Shown in pieces: positions 47,560 to 57,254 of a stretch of 64,000 nt of DNA. The DNA is taken from NCBI GenBank assembly GCA_013362785.1, contig JABFVM010000037.1, forward strand, positions 1 through 64,000. The letters run 5' to 3'. Both the position numbers and the translations under genes were made by a program. Each line of letters begins with the position of its first letter. Within the stretch, counting starts at the first letter, position 1. The DNA is from Streptomyces sp. (GTDB lineage: Bacteria; Actinomycetota; Actinomycetes; Streptomycetales; Streptomycetaceae). The notes beneath the pieces were generated by a model. That model did no database searches, was not told where the DNA came from, and worked only from the letters and a program-made list of their open reading frames with translations.

Positions 47560-48339
47560 TCACTTCAGCCTGCTCGAAGCGAGGATGGACACGAGGTGCA
47601 GCACGGTCTGGAGCATGGCGATGCCGGCCAGCACCGCGACACCGAGCCGGGAGAAGAACAGGTCTCCGCGTACCTGGTCGGCGATGGCCAGCACCAGGAT
47701 CAGCAGCGAGGCCTCGATGCCGAGGATCAGCCGGTGGAACTTGAGCAGGGCGGCGGCCTTGCGGGCCAGCGCCATGCCGGAGGAGCGCATCTCGGAGGCG
47801 GCCTCCTTGACCGGCGGCATACCGTTCTGATGGCGGGCGACACCGACGAGGTCGGTCTCGGCCTTGATCAGGATGGCGCCGAGCGCGGCCAGGGTGCCGA
47901 GGAAGGCCCACAGCCAGTCGATACGGCCGCTGCCCCACAGGTCGGCGGCGCGCAGGCCGAAGCCGACGAGCACGGCGGCGTCGGTGAGGTAGGCGCCGAC
48001 GCGGTCCAGGTAGACGCCGCCCAGCGAGTACTGCTTGCGCCAGCGGGCGATCTCGCCGTCGACGCAGTCCAGCAGCAGGTACATCTGGACGCACACCACG
48101 CCGAGCACGGCGCCCGCGATCCCCGGCACCAGAAGTGCCGGGGCCGCGAGTACACCGAAGACGGTCATCAGGTACGTGAGCTGGTTGGGCGTGACCCTGG
48201 TGTTCACCAGGTAGCGGTCGACCCGCAGGGACACCTCGCGCATGTAGAGGCGTCCCATCCAGTGCTCACCGCTGCGCCGGTCCTTCACCCCCGCGGGGTG
48301 AACGACGGGGCGGAGTTCAGCTACCGATGGCCTTGACAT
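47560..48339 (-). CDS. CDP-alcohol phosphatidyltransferase family protein, non-canonical signature
   Basis: DCVDGEIARWRKQYSLGGVYLDRVGA. Confidence 0.88.
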   Translation of the reverse strand: MSRPSVAELRPVVHPAGVKDRRSGEHWMGRLYMREVSLRVDRYLVNTRVTPNQLTYLMTVFGVLAAPALLVPGIAGAVLGVVCVQMYLLLDCVDGEIARWRKQYSLGGVYLDRVGAYLTDAAVLVGFGLRAADLWGSGRIDWLWAFLGTLAALGAILIKAETDLVGVARHQNGMPPVKEAASEMRSSGMALARKAAALLKFHRLILGIEASLLILVLAIADQVRGDLFFSRLGVAVLAGIAMLQTVLHLVSILASSRLK

Positions 48340-49378
48340 AGTCGGCGTAGATGTCCTTGATCTGGTCGGTTGTCAGGTCGAGGTGTTCGAGGATCGTGTA
48401 GCGGCCGGGCCGGGTCTGCGGAGCGAAGTCGACGGCGCGGACGAACTCGTCCACCGTGAAGCCGATCTCCTCCGGCAGCACCGGCAGCCCGTGCCGACGC
48501 AGCACCTCGGCCGTGTACTTCGACTCCTCGTGCGCTCCACGGAGGTACATCGCGAAGGCGGCGCCCAGGCCGCACTGCTCGCCGTGGCTCGCGGCGCGCT
48601 TGGGGTAGAGCAGGTCGAAGGCGTGGTTGATCTCGTGGCAGGAGCCCGAGGCCGGGCGGGAGTCGCCGGAGATCGACATCGCGATGCCGGTGAGGACCAG
48701 CGCCTCGGCGAGCACCTGGAGGAAGTCGTTGTCCCCGATGCCGCCCGGGTGACGGAGCACCGCCTCGCCCGCCTGGCGGGCCATGGCGGAGGCGAGGCCG
48801 TCGATCTTCTCACCGGTGACGCGGTTGGCCAGCTCCCAGTCCGCGATCGAGTTGATGTTGGAGATCGCGTCACCGATGCCCGCGCGTACGAAGCGCGCCG
48901 GTGCCTCGCGGATGACGTCGAGGTCGATGACGGCCGCGATCGGGTTCGGCACGCCGTAGGAGCCGCGGCCCGCGTCGTTGTCGAGGGTGGCGACCGGCGA
49001 GCACAGGCCGTCGTGCGCGAGGTTCGTCGGTACGGCGACCAGCGGCAGGCCGACCCGCGCCGCGGCGAACTTGGCGCAGTCGATGATCTTGCCGCCGCCC
49101 AGGCCCACGACCGCGTCGTAGTGGCCGGCCTTTATGTCGCCGGCCAGCCGGACCGCGTCGTCGAGGGTGCCGCCGCCGACCTCGTACCAGGTGGCGCCGG
49201 GCAGCGTCGGCGCGATCCGCTCGCGCAGCTTGGCGCCGGAACCGCCGCTGATGGCGACGGCGAGCTTGCCCGAGGTCGAGATCCGCTCGTCGGCCAGCAC
49301 GCACGCCAGATCGTCGAGGGCACCCGGGCGGATGTCCACGACGAGCGGTGAGGGGATGAGCCGGGTCAGTACTGGCAC
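48317..49378 (-). CDS. Iron-containing alcohol dehydrogenase / sn-glycerol-1-phosphate dehydrogenase-like
   Basis: VVGLGGGKIIDCAKFAAARVGLPLVAVPTNLAHDGLCSPVA; SGSCHEINHAFDLLYPKRAASHGEQCGLGAAF. Confidence 0.82.
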   Translation of the reverse strand: MPVLTRLIPSPLVVDIRPGALDDLACVLADERISTSGKLAVAISGGSGAKLRERIAPTLPGATWYEVGGGTLDDAVRLAGDIKAGHYDAVVGLGGGKIIDCAKFAAARVGLPLVAVPTNLAHDGLCSPVATLDNDAGRGSYGVPNPIAAVIDLDVIREAPARFVRAGIGDAISNINSIADWELANRVTGEKIDGLASAMARQAGEAVLRHPGGIGDNDFLQVLAEALVLTGIAMSISGDSRPASGSCHEINHAFDLLYPKRAASHGEQCGLGAAFAMYLRGAHEESKYTAEVLRRHGLPVLPEEIGFTVDEFVRAVDFAPQTRPGRYTILEHLDLTTDQIKDIYADYVKAIGS

Positions 49379-50118
49379 GCGATCTCCCGTCCCTTGGCGA
49401 GATCGTCGTGGTTGTCGATCTCGACCCACTTGACGTCGCCGATCGGCGCCACGTCGATACGGAAGCCGCGGTTCACGAGCTCCTGGTAGCCGTGCTCGTA
49501 GAACTGCTGCGGGTCGGTCTCCCACACCGCCTTGAGGGCGTCGGCCAGCTCGGGGGCGGCGTCGCCCTCGATGAGGGTGACGCCGATGTACTCGCCGGTG
49601 GCCTCGGCGGGGTCCATCAGCTTGGTGATCTTCGTCATGCCCTTCTCGGGGTCGACGACGACCTTCATCTCCTCGTCGGCCAGGCTCTTCACCGTGTCCA
49701 GGGCGAGGATGATCTTCTTGCCGTCGCCGCGGGCGGCGAGCAGCGTCTTCTCGACGGAGACCGGGTGGACGGTGTCGCCGTTGGCGAGGATCACGCCGTC
49801 CTTGAGGGCGTCACGGCCGCACCACAGGGAGTAGGCGTTGTTCCACTCCTCGGCCTTGTCGTTGTCGATGAGGGTGAGCTTGAGGCCGTACTTCTGCTCC
49901 AGCGCTTCCTTGCGCGCGTACACGGCTTCCTTGCGGTAGCCGACGATGATCGCGACCTCGGTCAGGCCGATCTCGGCGAAGTTGCCGAGGGTGAGGTCGA
50001 GGACCGTGGGTTCGCCCTCTATGCCCGCAGGACCCACCGGCACCAGAGCCTTGGGAAGGCTGTCGGTGTAGGGGCGCAGACGCCGTCCGGCGCCGGCCGC
50101 CAGCACGAGGCCGATCAT
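49366..50118 (-). CDS. Nucleotidyltransferase (phosphocholine/polyol-phosphate cytidylyltransferase-like)
   Basis: MIGLVLAAGAGRRLRPYTDSLPKALVPV. Confidence 0.87.
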   Translation of the reverse strand: MIGLVLAAGAGRRLRPYTDSLPKALVPVGPAGIEGEPTVLDLTLGNFAEIGLTEVAIIVGYRKEAVYARKEALEQKYGLKLTLIDNDKAEEWNNAYSLWCGRDALKDGVILANGDTVHPVSVEKTLLAARGDGKKIILALDTVKSLADEEMKVVVDPEKGMTKITKLMDPAEATGEYIGVTLIEGDAAPELADALKAVWETDPQQFYEHGYQELVNRGFRIDVAPIGDVKWVEIDNHDDLAKGREIACQY

Positions 50119-51932
50119 GCGGGTTCTCCTTCATCGTGTACGGCGGGTGCGCCGCCCTTGTGAGCGGACACCCAGAAGCGGATGCTCTCGACGAGCACCA
50201 CGAGGGCCACGGCCACGGCGAGGGCCGTGAGCGCGACCTTGAACTGCGAAGCGGTGAGCGCGGCGGCCAGGACGGTGACGAGCAGCGTCCGCCCCTCGTG
50301 CCCCCCGACGGCGCGCACCAGCCAGACCGGTGGCGCTCCGGCGTTGCCGCGGATGCGGTACACCGTGTCGTAGTGATGGTAGGCGACGGCCGCCACCAGG
50401 CCGAAAGCCGCAGGAAGTGCTCCGTTTACCCCGGCTTTAACCGCGAGCGCGAGGACGGTGCAGTATTCGGCCGCCCGGAAGAACGGCGGCACCAGCCAGT
50501 CGAGAGCGCCCTTGAGGGGGCGGGCGACGGCGAGGCCCGAGGTCAGGGCGTATACGAGCGCGGCGACGACCGGCCAGGGCCCGCCGAAGTCGGTGAGTGC
50601 GGCCGTGGCGACGACCGCGGCGCCGCCGAGCAGGGCCACGGCGGGGACGGCGAAGCCGGGCAGGCGTCGCGCCGGGTTCTTGAGCGCCTCGGCGAGGCCC
50701 TGCGCGAGTGGCCCGGAGTCCGCGAGATCGGCCAGCGCCTGCGCGGCCCGGTCGGTGCGGTGGGCCCTGCGGGTCAGCGAGCGCAGCACACGGCCTGCGG
50801 TGGTGTAAGTGGCGGCGAAGGCGCAGCCGATGAGCAGGGCGTAGAAGGTGATGCGGGGGGTCGTGGCCGCCGTGAGGATCGCGATCATCGCCCAGCGCTC
50901 GCCGATCGGCAGCACGATCATCCGGCGCACCCATACCGTCCAGCCGACGCTGTCGAGCTTGTCGGAGAGGGCGGCCGTGGGGCTGGTGTTGGCGGTGGCG
51001 TCGTGGTTGGCCTCGTTGAAGGAGAAGTCCACGACGTGCCGGCAGGTCTGCAGGACCATCGCGCCGAGGGCGAGGGCCCAGACGTCGTCGCCGCCGCGTG
51101 CCGCGCCGAGGGCGAGTCCGGCGTAGTAGGCGTACTCCTTGGCCCGGTCGAAGGTGGCGTCGAGCCAGGCGCCGAGCGTGGAGTACTGCAGGGAGTAGCG
51201 GGCGAGCTGGCCGTCGGTGCAGTCCAGGACGAACGAGAAGATCAGCAGCAGGCCTGCCGCGACGAACCCGCCCCGGGTGCCGGTGGCCGCGCAGCCCGCC
51301 GCGATGAGCGCGGTGATCAGGGAGGCGGTGGTGACCTGGTTCGGGGTCAGCCCCCGGTGGGCGCACCAGCGGGCGATGTAGCGGGAGTAGGGGCTGATGA
51401 AGTGGGTCGTGAAGAAGCCGTCGCGGGCCTTCACGGCCGACTTCAGGCGTACGGCCTCGTCGTCGACGGCGGCGACGGCCTGCCGTGCCTCGTTGCGGGC
51501 CTGCGGGTCGGCCGGGACGGCGGCGACCAGGCTGCCGAGCTCGGGGCGGTGGACGTCGGTGCCGTCCTCGTCGAGGGCGGTGACGACGCGGTCGGCGAGG
51601 CTGTCGACGGCGACCGCCGTACCGCCGCCCGCGGAGGTCTCGCGGGCCATCGCGCGGGTCAGGGCCTTGCGGCCGGCCGGCTGGGCCGTCACGGCGCCCG
51701 GGATCGCGGCGAGCGGGAAGCGGGGGTCGGTGAGGCCGAGGCGCAGTGAGTGCAGGTGGCCGACGAAGCGGGAGTCGACCAGGGCGACGCGCTGGTCGCC
51801 GGGCACCTGGGCGAGGAGCGTCTCGGCGTCGGCCGGGTCGGCGGCGACCCGCACGTCGTAGCCGAGGGACCGCAGATCGCCCTCGATCGACGATCCGGGC
51901 ACCGGCTGACCGGTGAGGATGGCGGTCGACAA
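50115..51932 (-). CDS. CDP-alcohol phosphatidyltransferase with N- and C-terminal extensions (DUF5941-like)
   Basis: Canonical DCTDGQLARYSLQYSTLGAWLDATFD; about 605 aa, ATGA overlap with the downstream gene. Confidence 0.85.
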   Translation of the reverse strand: MSTAILTGQPVPGSSIEGDLRSLGYDVRVAADPADAETLLAQVPGDQRVALVDSRFVGHLHSLRLGLTDPRFPLAAIPGAVTAQPAGRKALTRAMARETSAGGGTAVAVDSLADRVVTALDEDGTDVHRPELGSLVAAVPADPQARNEARQAVAAVDDEAVRLKSAVKARDGFFTTHFISPYSRYIARWCAHRGLTPNQVTTASLITALIAAGCAATGTRGGFVAAGLLLIFSFVLDCTDGQLARYSLQYSTLGAWLDATFDRAKEYAYYAGLALGAARGGDDVWALALGAMVLQTCRHVVDFSFNEANHDATANTSPTAALSDKLDSVGWTVWVRRMIVLPIGERWAMIAILTAATTPRITFYALLIGCAFAATYTTAGRVLRSLTRRAHRTDRAAQALADLADSGPLAQGLAEALKNPARRLPGFAVPAVALLGGAAVVATAALTDFGGPWPVVAALVYALTSGLAVARPLKGALDWLVPPFFRAAEYCTVLALAVKAGVNGALPAAFGLVAAVAYHHYDTVYRIRGNAGAPPVWLVRAVGGHEGRTLLVTVLAAALTASQFKVALTALAVAVALVVLVESIRFWVSAHKGGAPAVHDEGEPA

Positions 51933-52212
51933 CCGAACTCACTCCCTGGGTGCCGGCATGTCCGCGCCGGTCATGTACGTGGGTGGCGGCGCCCGTTGGC
52001 GGTGGCGACCGGGCGGCGTGTCGGCAGAGGCTATCGGACGTATGGAAGCCGACGTTCACCACCCGTTTGGCGGGGCGATCAACGCGGTTTGCCCAGAGCA
52101 ATGCCGCGATCATCATCGGGGATTCGGGGCCCCGCCCACAAACTCGTACTCACAGACGGGACATCGGGGACATTGGTTCCACCGCCGGTCCACCGGCATA
52201 GGGTGGGCGACC

Positions 52213-53196
52213 ATGACATGGCTGATCACCGGCGGAGCCGGCTACATCGGGGCACATGTGGCGCGGGCCATGACCGGGGCCGGGGAGCGGGTCCTCGTAC
52301 TGGACGATCTCTCGGCCGGGTATCCCGCGCGGCTTCCGGCGGACGTGCCGCTCGTCGAGGGTTCCGCGCTGGACGGCGGCCTGCTGAAGCGGGTGCTGGC
52401 CGAGCACGCGGTGTCGGGTGTGGTGCATCTCGCGGCGCGCAAGCAGGTCGGTGAGTCCGTGGCGCAGCCCACGCGCTACTACCGGGAGAACGTGGGCGGT
52501 CTCGCCACGCTGCTGGAGGCGGTCGCGGAGGCCGGGGTCGGGCGGTTCGTGTTCTCGTCGTCGGCCGCCGTCTACGGCAACCCGGATGTGGATCTCATCA
52601 CGGAGGACACCGCGTGCGCGCCGGTGAACCCGTACGGCGAGACCAAGCTCACCGGGGAGTGGCTGGTGCGGGCGGCGGGCCGGGCGCACGGTATCTCCAC
52701 CGTATGTCTGCGCTATTTCAACGTCGCGGGCGCCGCCGCGCCCGAGCTGGCCGACACGGGCGTCTTCAACATCGTCCCGATGGTCTTCGACCGGCTCACC
52801 CGCGACGAGGCCCCGCGGATCTTCGGCGACGACTATCCGACGCCGGACGGCACCTGCGTCCGTGACTACATCCATGTCGCCGACCTCGCCGAGGCACATC
52901 TCGCGGCGGCTCGGCGGCTGACCGCGGCGGACGCGAACGGCGACGCGGGCGGCGACCTGACGGTCAACATCGGTCGCGGCGAGGGCGTCTCCGTGCGCGA
53001 GCTGATCACGGTCATCGGTGAGGTCACCGGCGACCGGCGCCCCGCGGTCGTCGAGCCCCGGCGCCCCGGCGACGCCCCCCGCGCGGTCGCCTCGGCCGCG
53101 CTGGCCGCCGAGGAACTCGGCTGGACGGCTCGGCGCGGGGTACCCGAGATGGTCGAGTCGGCATGGCAGGGGTGGCTGCGGCACCGTCGGGCCTGA
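52213..53196 (+). CDS. galE: UDP-glucose 4-epimerase
   Basis: MTWLITGGAGYIGAHVARAM, YFNVAGAAAPELADTG. Confidence 0.92.
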   Translation: MTWLITGGAGYIGAHVARAMTGAGERVLVLDDLSAGYPARLPADVPLVEGSALDGGLLKRVLAEHAVSGVVHLAARKQVGESVAQPTRYYRENVGGLATLLEAVAEAGVGRFVFSSSAAVYGNPDVDLITEDTACAPVNPYGETKLTGEWLVRAAGRAHGISTVCLRYFNVAGAAAPELADTGVFNIVPMVFDRLTRDEAPRIFGDDYPTPDGTCVRDYIHVADLAEAHLAAARRLTAADANGDAGGDLTVNIGRGEGVSVRELITVIGEVTGDRRPAVVEPRRPGDAPRAVASAALAAEELGWTARRGVPEMVESAWQGWLRHRRA

Positions 53197-53209
53197 TCAT
53201 CCGCAACGT

Positions 53210-53240
53210 CCTGACCTGCGTATCGTTTCCGCAGGTCAGG
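53210..53240 (+). terminator. Hairpin terminator after galE
   Basis: CCTGACCTGCG-N9-CGCAGGTCAGG. Confidence 0.6.
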
Positions 53241-53353
53241 GCACATGACAACGGTGTTCAGTGCCGCGTTGCCCGATACCCCCCACCCGTAGTTCACTGT
53301 GATCCCGGACCGACATTCCGATCGTCTACGGACCGCAGAAGGGCGGCATTTCC

Positions 53354-54295
53354 ATGGGGGCTGGCCACGATCACGGCCATGCGCACGCGCACGCGCCGAC
53401 GACCGGCACGGCGGCGGCCGCGTACCGCGGGCGGCTACGGGTCGCGCTGTCGATCACTCTCGGCGTCATGGTGGTCCAGATCATCGGCGGTGTGGTCGCG
53501 GACTCGCTCGCCCTGATCGCCGACGCGGCGCACATGGCGACGGACGCGCTGGGCCTGGGCATGGCCCTGCTGGCGATCCACTTCGCGAACCGGCCGCCGA
53601 GCACGACGCGCACCTTCGGCTACGCCCGCGCGGAGATCCTCGCGGCCCTCGCCAACTGTCTGCTGCTGCTCGGTGTCGGCGGCTATGTGCTGTACGAGGC
53701 GATCCAGCGGTTCCTCACCCCCGCGGACACCGACGGCGGCCAGATGATCGTGTTCGGTGCGATCGGCCTGGTCGCGAACATGATCTCGCTGACGCTGCTG
53801 ATGCGCGGCCAGAAGGAGAGCCTGAACGTGCGCGGCGCCTTCCTGGAGGTGGCCGCGGACGCGCTGGGCTCGCTGGCGGTGCTGATCTCGGCGGCGGTGA
53901 TCCTGACCACCGGCTGGCAGGCCGCAGACCCGATCGCCTCGCTGGTCATCGGCCTGATGATCGTGCCGCGCACCTTCAAGCTGCTGCGCGAGACCCTCGA
54001 CGTACTGCTGGAGTCGGCGCCCAAGGACGTCGACATGGCGCAGGTGCGGGCCCACATACTCGCGCTGGACGGGGTCGAGGACATCCATGACCTGCACGCC
54101 TGGACGATCACGTCCGGGATGCCGGTGCTGTCGGCCCATGTGGTGGTGCGCTCCGACGTCCTGAACGCGATCGGCCACGAGAAGATGCTGCACGAGCTCC
54201 AGGGATGCCTGGGCGACCACTTCGACGTGGAGCACTGCACCTTCCAGCTGGAGCCGGTCGGGCACGCCGAGCACGAGGCCCGGCTCTGCCACTGA
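53354..54295 (+). CDS. Cation diffusion facilitator family transporter
   Basis: His-rich N-terminus HDHGHAHAHA; GGVVADSLALIADAAHMATDALGL. Confidence 0.93.
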   Translation: MGAGHDHGHAHAHAPTTGTAAAAYRGRLRVALSITLGVMVVQIIGGVVADSLALIADAAHMATDALGLGMALLAIHFANRPPSTTRTFGYARAEILAALANCLLLLGVGGYVLYEAIQRFLTPADTDGGQMIVFGAIGLVANMISLTLLMRGQKESLNVRGAFLEVAADALGSLAVLISAAVILTTGWQAADPIASLVIGLMIVPRTFKLLRETLDVLLESAPKDVDMAQVRAHILALDGVEDIHDLHAWTITSGMPVLSAHVVVRSDVLNAIGHEKMLHELQGCLGDHFDVEHCTFQLEPVGHAEHEARLCH

Positions 54296-54508
54296 GGCCG
54301 AGAAGCGACTTCGGCACTGAAACAACCGTACGGTCCGATAAAACGTCAGTACGGGCGGAATGCAGCGATCCGGTGGTCGGTCGCGTCCTCATGCTCACAG
54401 CGCCCCCGCTGACGGTTCCGTGCCCGCCGCGCCGGGCACGATCAACTGCCGGGAGTGCCGGATTCGTACGGCACACTTGGGGCGCGAAGACCGATGCGAA
54501 GGATGGGT

Positions 54509-55102
54509 ATGCCGATCACACCTGCGACCGCGACGCACAGTCCGTCGAACGGCGCCGCAGACGCGATTTTGCTGGAACTGGTCGACGAGAACGGTGTGAC
54601 GATCGGCACCGCGGAGAAGCTCGCCGCCCATCAGCCGCCGGGACAGCTGCACCGCGCGTTCTCCGTGTTCCTCTTCGACGAGCACGGCCGGCTGCTGCTC
54701 CAGCAGCGGGCGCTCGGCAAGTACCACTCCCCCGGCGTGTGGTCCAACACCTGCTGCGGACATCCCTACCCCGGTGAGGCCCCCTTCGCGGCCGCGGCCC
54801 GGCGTACCCACGAGGAGCTCGGCGTCTCCCCGTCGCTGCTCGCCGAGGCGGGCACCGTCCGCTACAACCACCCGGACCCGGACTCGGGCCTGGTGGAGCA
54901 GGAGTACAACCACCTCTTCGTCGGCCTGGTCCAGTCCCGGCCCCGGCCGGACACGGAGGAGGTCGGCGACACCGCCTTCGTGACCTCGGCCGAACTGACC
55001 GAGCGCCACGCCAAGGACACCTTCTCGTCCTGGTTCATGACCGTGCTCGACGCGGCCCGCCCCGCGATCAGGGAACTGACGGGCCCGTCGGCCGGCTGGT
55101 GA
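54509..55102 (+). CDS. idi: Isopentenyl-diphosphate delta-isomerase type 1
   Basis: ALGKYHSPGVWSNTCCGHPYPGE; YNHLFVG. Confidence 0.95.
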   Translation: MPITPATATHSPSNGAADAILLELVDENGVTIGTAEKLAAHQPPGQLHRAFSVFLFDEHGRLLLQQRALGKYHSPGVWSNTCCGHPYPGEAPFAAAARRTHEELGVSPSLLAEAGTVRYNHPDPDSGLVEQEYNHLFVGLVQSRPRPDTEEVGDTAFVTSAELTERHAKDTFSSWFMTVLDAARPAIRELTGPSAGW

Positions 55103-55124
55103 GGGGCGCTCCTGAGCCCTGGAC

Positions 55125-55694
55125 CTAGGGCACGCCCACGGGCTTGAGCGGGACGGCGGCCCAGATCACCTTGCCGCCGCTCGCCGTGTGCTCGACGTCG
55201 CAGACGCCGCCCGCCTCCCGCGTGACCTCGCGCACCAGGAGCAGGCCGCGGCCGCCGGTCTGGCCGTGGTCCGCCTCCAGGGCGGTCGGGCGGTAGGGGT
55301 GGTTGTCCTCCACCGACACCCGCAGCCACTCGGCTCCGACGGCGACCTCCACGGCGAGCATCGGCGACAGCAGCGCCGCATGCCGTACGGCGTTCGTGAC
55401 CAGCTCCGAAACGATCAGCAGCAGTCCTTGGACGAGGTCGTCCGAGACCGGCACGCCCTGGCGGTACAGCAGGTCCCGGACGGCGTGCCGCGCCTGCGGG
55501 ACCGAGGCTTCGACGGCGGGAGCGGTGAACCGCCAGACGCCTTCGTAAGGCAGTGGATTCGGCGGCCGCTGACCGAGGGGCTCGTCCGCGTCGCCTGCTG
55601 GGCGTGGACCGGCCCCGCGCCCATGGTTCTCCATCGTCCGGTCGCCACCCTCGCGCTCGATTGTCACCACATGTCGAGTGTTGGTAACGCGCAC
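55125..55694 (-). CDS. ATP-binding protein (anti-sigma/SpoIIAB-like HATPase)
   Basis: IVSELVTNAVRHA...DNHPYRPTALEADHGQTGGRGLLLVREV. Confidence 0.87.
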   Translation of the reverse strand: MRVTNTRHVVTIEREGGDRTMENHGRGAGPRPAGDADEPLGQRPPNPLPYEGVWRFTAPAVEASVPQARHAVRDLLYRQGVPVSDDLVQGLLLIVSELVTNAVRHAALLSPMLAVEVAVGAEWLRVSVEDNHPYRPTALEADHGQTGGRGLLLVREVTREAGGVCDVEHTASGGKVIWAAVPLKPVGVP

Positions 55695-55808
55695 GTCCGG
55701 ACCGTAGAACTGAACACAAGTCAGCAGGTATCGAGCGTTTCTGATCGTTGACGTATGACGGCGTCAGGTGGGGGACCGCTCCTGTCGCGCTGGTGCCGAC
55801 TTGGCGAA

Positions 55809-56435
55809 CTATTCGGGTTGTACGGGTTTGCCGCCGCTGTCGCCCGGTTCCTTCTGCCTGTCCCCTTCGGGGGGCATTTGCTCGGTGACCATGCTGACGA
55901 CCCGGCGCCCGCCGAAGCCGGTCGCGAGCAGGCCGAGTCCGTCGAAGAGCAGGGCGAGGGAGAAGAGGGTTCCGATGACGTATCTGCTGCTGGGCCAGGA
56001 ACTCAGCACCAGGATGCCCAGGAGCAGGTCGAAGGCGCCCTGCAGCAGGGTCCAGCCGAACTGCGGACCGCGTACCACCAGGCTGCCGACCAGCCGGAAC
56101 AGCCCGCCCGTCAGGAACAGCAGGGCGGCGAACATGGCCAGCGCCTCGGCCGCCGCCTCCGGTCTGCGAATCACCACCACACCGGCCGCGATGTTCAGCG
56201 CCGCGACCGCCACACCGAGCCAGAAGAAGTTGCTGCCGCGCGCCTGAACCGCGTGCAGCAGGCCGACGATGCCGCCGATCAGCAGCAGCCAGCCGAACAG
56301 AAGCATCGAGGTGAGCGTGGCGAAGCCGGTGTAGAGAAGACCGACGACTCCCGCGACCACCAGGATCACGCCCAGCGCCGCCAGCCAGCCGAAGCCGCGA
56401 CTCAGCTTGGCGGTCTCGCCCTTGTCTCCCCGCAT
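55809..56435 (-). CDS. HdeD family membrane protein
   Basis: Paired-helix repeats; LLLGILVLSSWPSSRYVIGTLFSLALLFDGLGLLATG. Confidence 0.85.
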   Translation of the reverse strand: MRGDKGETAKLSRGFGWLAALGVILVVAGVVGLLYTGFATLTSMLLFGWLLLIGGIVGLLHAVQARGSNFFWLGVAVAALNIAAGVVVIRRPEAAAEALAMFAALLFLTGGLFRLVGSLVVRGPQFGWTLLQGAFDLLLGILVLSSWPSSRYVIGTLFSLALLFDGLGLLATGFGGRRVVSMVTEQMPPEGDRQKEPGDSGGKPVQPE

Positions 56436-56504
56436 CCGGGGCCTCCTAGCGCTGCGGACCCCTTCTTGATCGTACGGTCATGCGGTGCGGCTAGCATCCG
56501 ACGC

Positions 56505-57254
56505 ATGGAGCCCCAGCTGCAGCACAGCGTCACCGACTCGGTCGCCACCGTCGTCATCCACCATCCGGCCAAGCGCAACGCGATGACGGCCGCGATGTGG
56601 CGGGCGCTGCCGCCGCTGCTCGACACGCTGGCCGCCGATCCTGCCGTGCGGGCGCTGGTGCTGACCGGTGAGGGCGGGACGTTCTGCGCGGGCGCCGACA
56701 TCTCCACGCTGCGGGGGTCGCCGCAGGAGGCACAGTCGCTGGCCGTGGCCGCCGAGGAGGCGCTGGCCGCCTTTCCGAAGCCGACGCTGGCGGCGATCCG
56801 GGGGCACTGTGTGGGCGGCGGGTCGCAGCTGGCGGCGGCCTGCGATCTGCGGTTCGCCGAGGAGGGGTCGCTGTTCGGGGTGACGCCGGCCAAGCTCGGG
56901 ATCGTGTATCCGGCGTCGTCCACCCGTCGGCTGGTGTCGCTGGTGGGGCCGGCCGCCGCCAAGTACCTGCTGTTCTCGGGCGAGTTGATCGACGCGGCGC
57001 GGGCACTGCGTACGGGTCTGGTGGACGAGGTGCTGCCGGAGGGCGAACTCGGCAAGCGGGCCGTGGAGTTCACCCGGATCCTGGTGTCGCGCTCACAGCT
57101 GACCCAGGCCGCGGCGAAGGAGTTCGCGAACGGGCGCACCGACCGGGACGAGCACTGGGCGGAGCAGGCCCGCGGCAGCGGCGACACCGCGGAGGGCGTC
57201 GCCGCGTTCCTGGAGCGCAGGCGGCCCCACTTCACCTGGACTACGTCAGGCTGA
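56505..57254 (+). CDS. Enoyl-CoA hydratase/isomerase family protein
   Basis: AVRALVLTGEGGTFCAGADISTLRG; AAIRGHCVGGGSQLAAACDLRFA. Confidence 0.92.
   Translation: MEPQLQHSVTDSVATVVIHHPAKRNAMTAAMWRALPPLLDTLAADPAVRALVLTGEGGTFCAGADISTLRGSPQEAQSLAVAAEEALAAFPKPTLAAIRGHCVGGGSQLAAACDLRFAEEGSLFGVTPAKLGIVYPASSTRRLVSLVGPAAAKYLLFSGELIDAARALRTGLVDEVLPEGELGKRAVEFTRILVSRSQLTQAAAKEFANGRTDRDEHWAEQARGSGDTAEGVAAFLERRRPHFTWTTSG

Noticed and set aside
48317-49378. Archaeal-type ether lipid synthesis from the G1PDH-like gene
   Set aside because: No GGGP synthase or digeranylgeranyl transferase is visible in the window; a polyol-phosphate polymer role is more economical.
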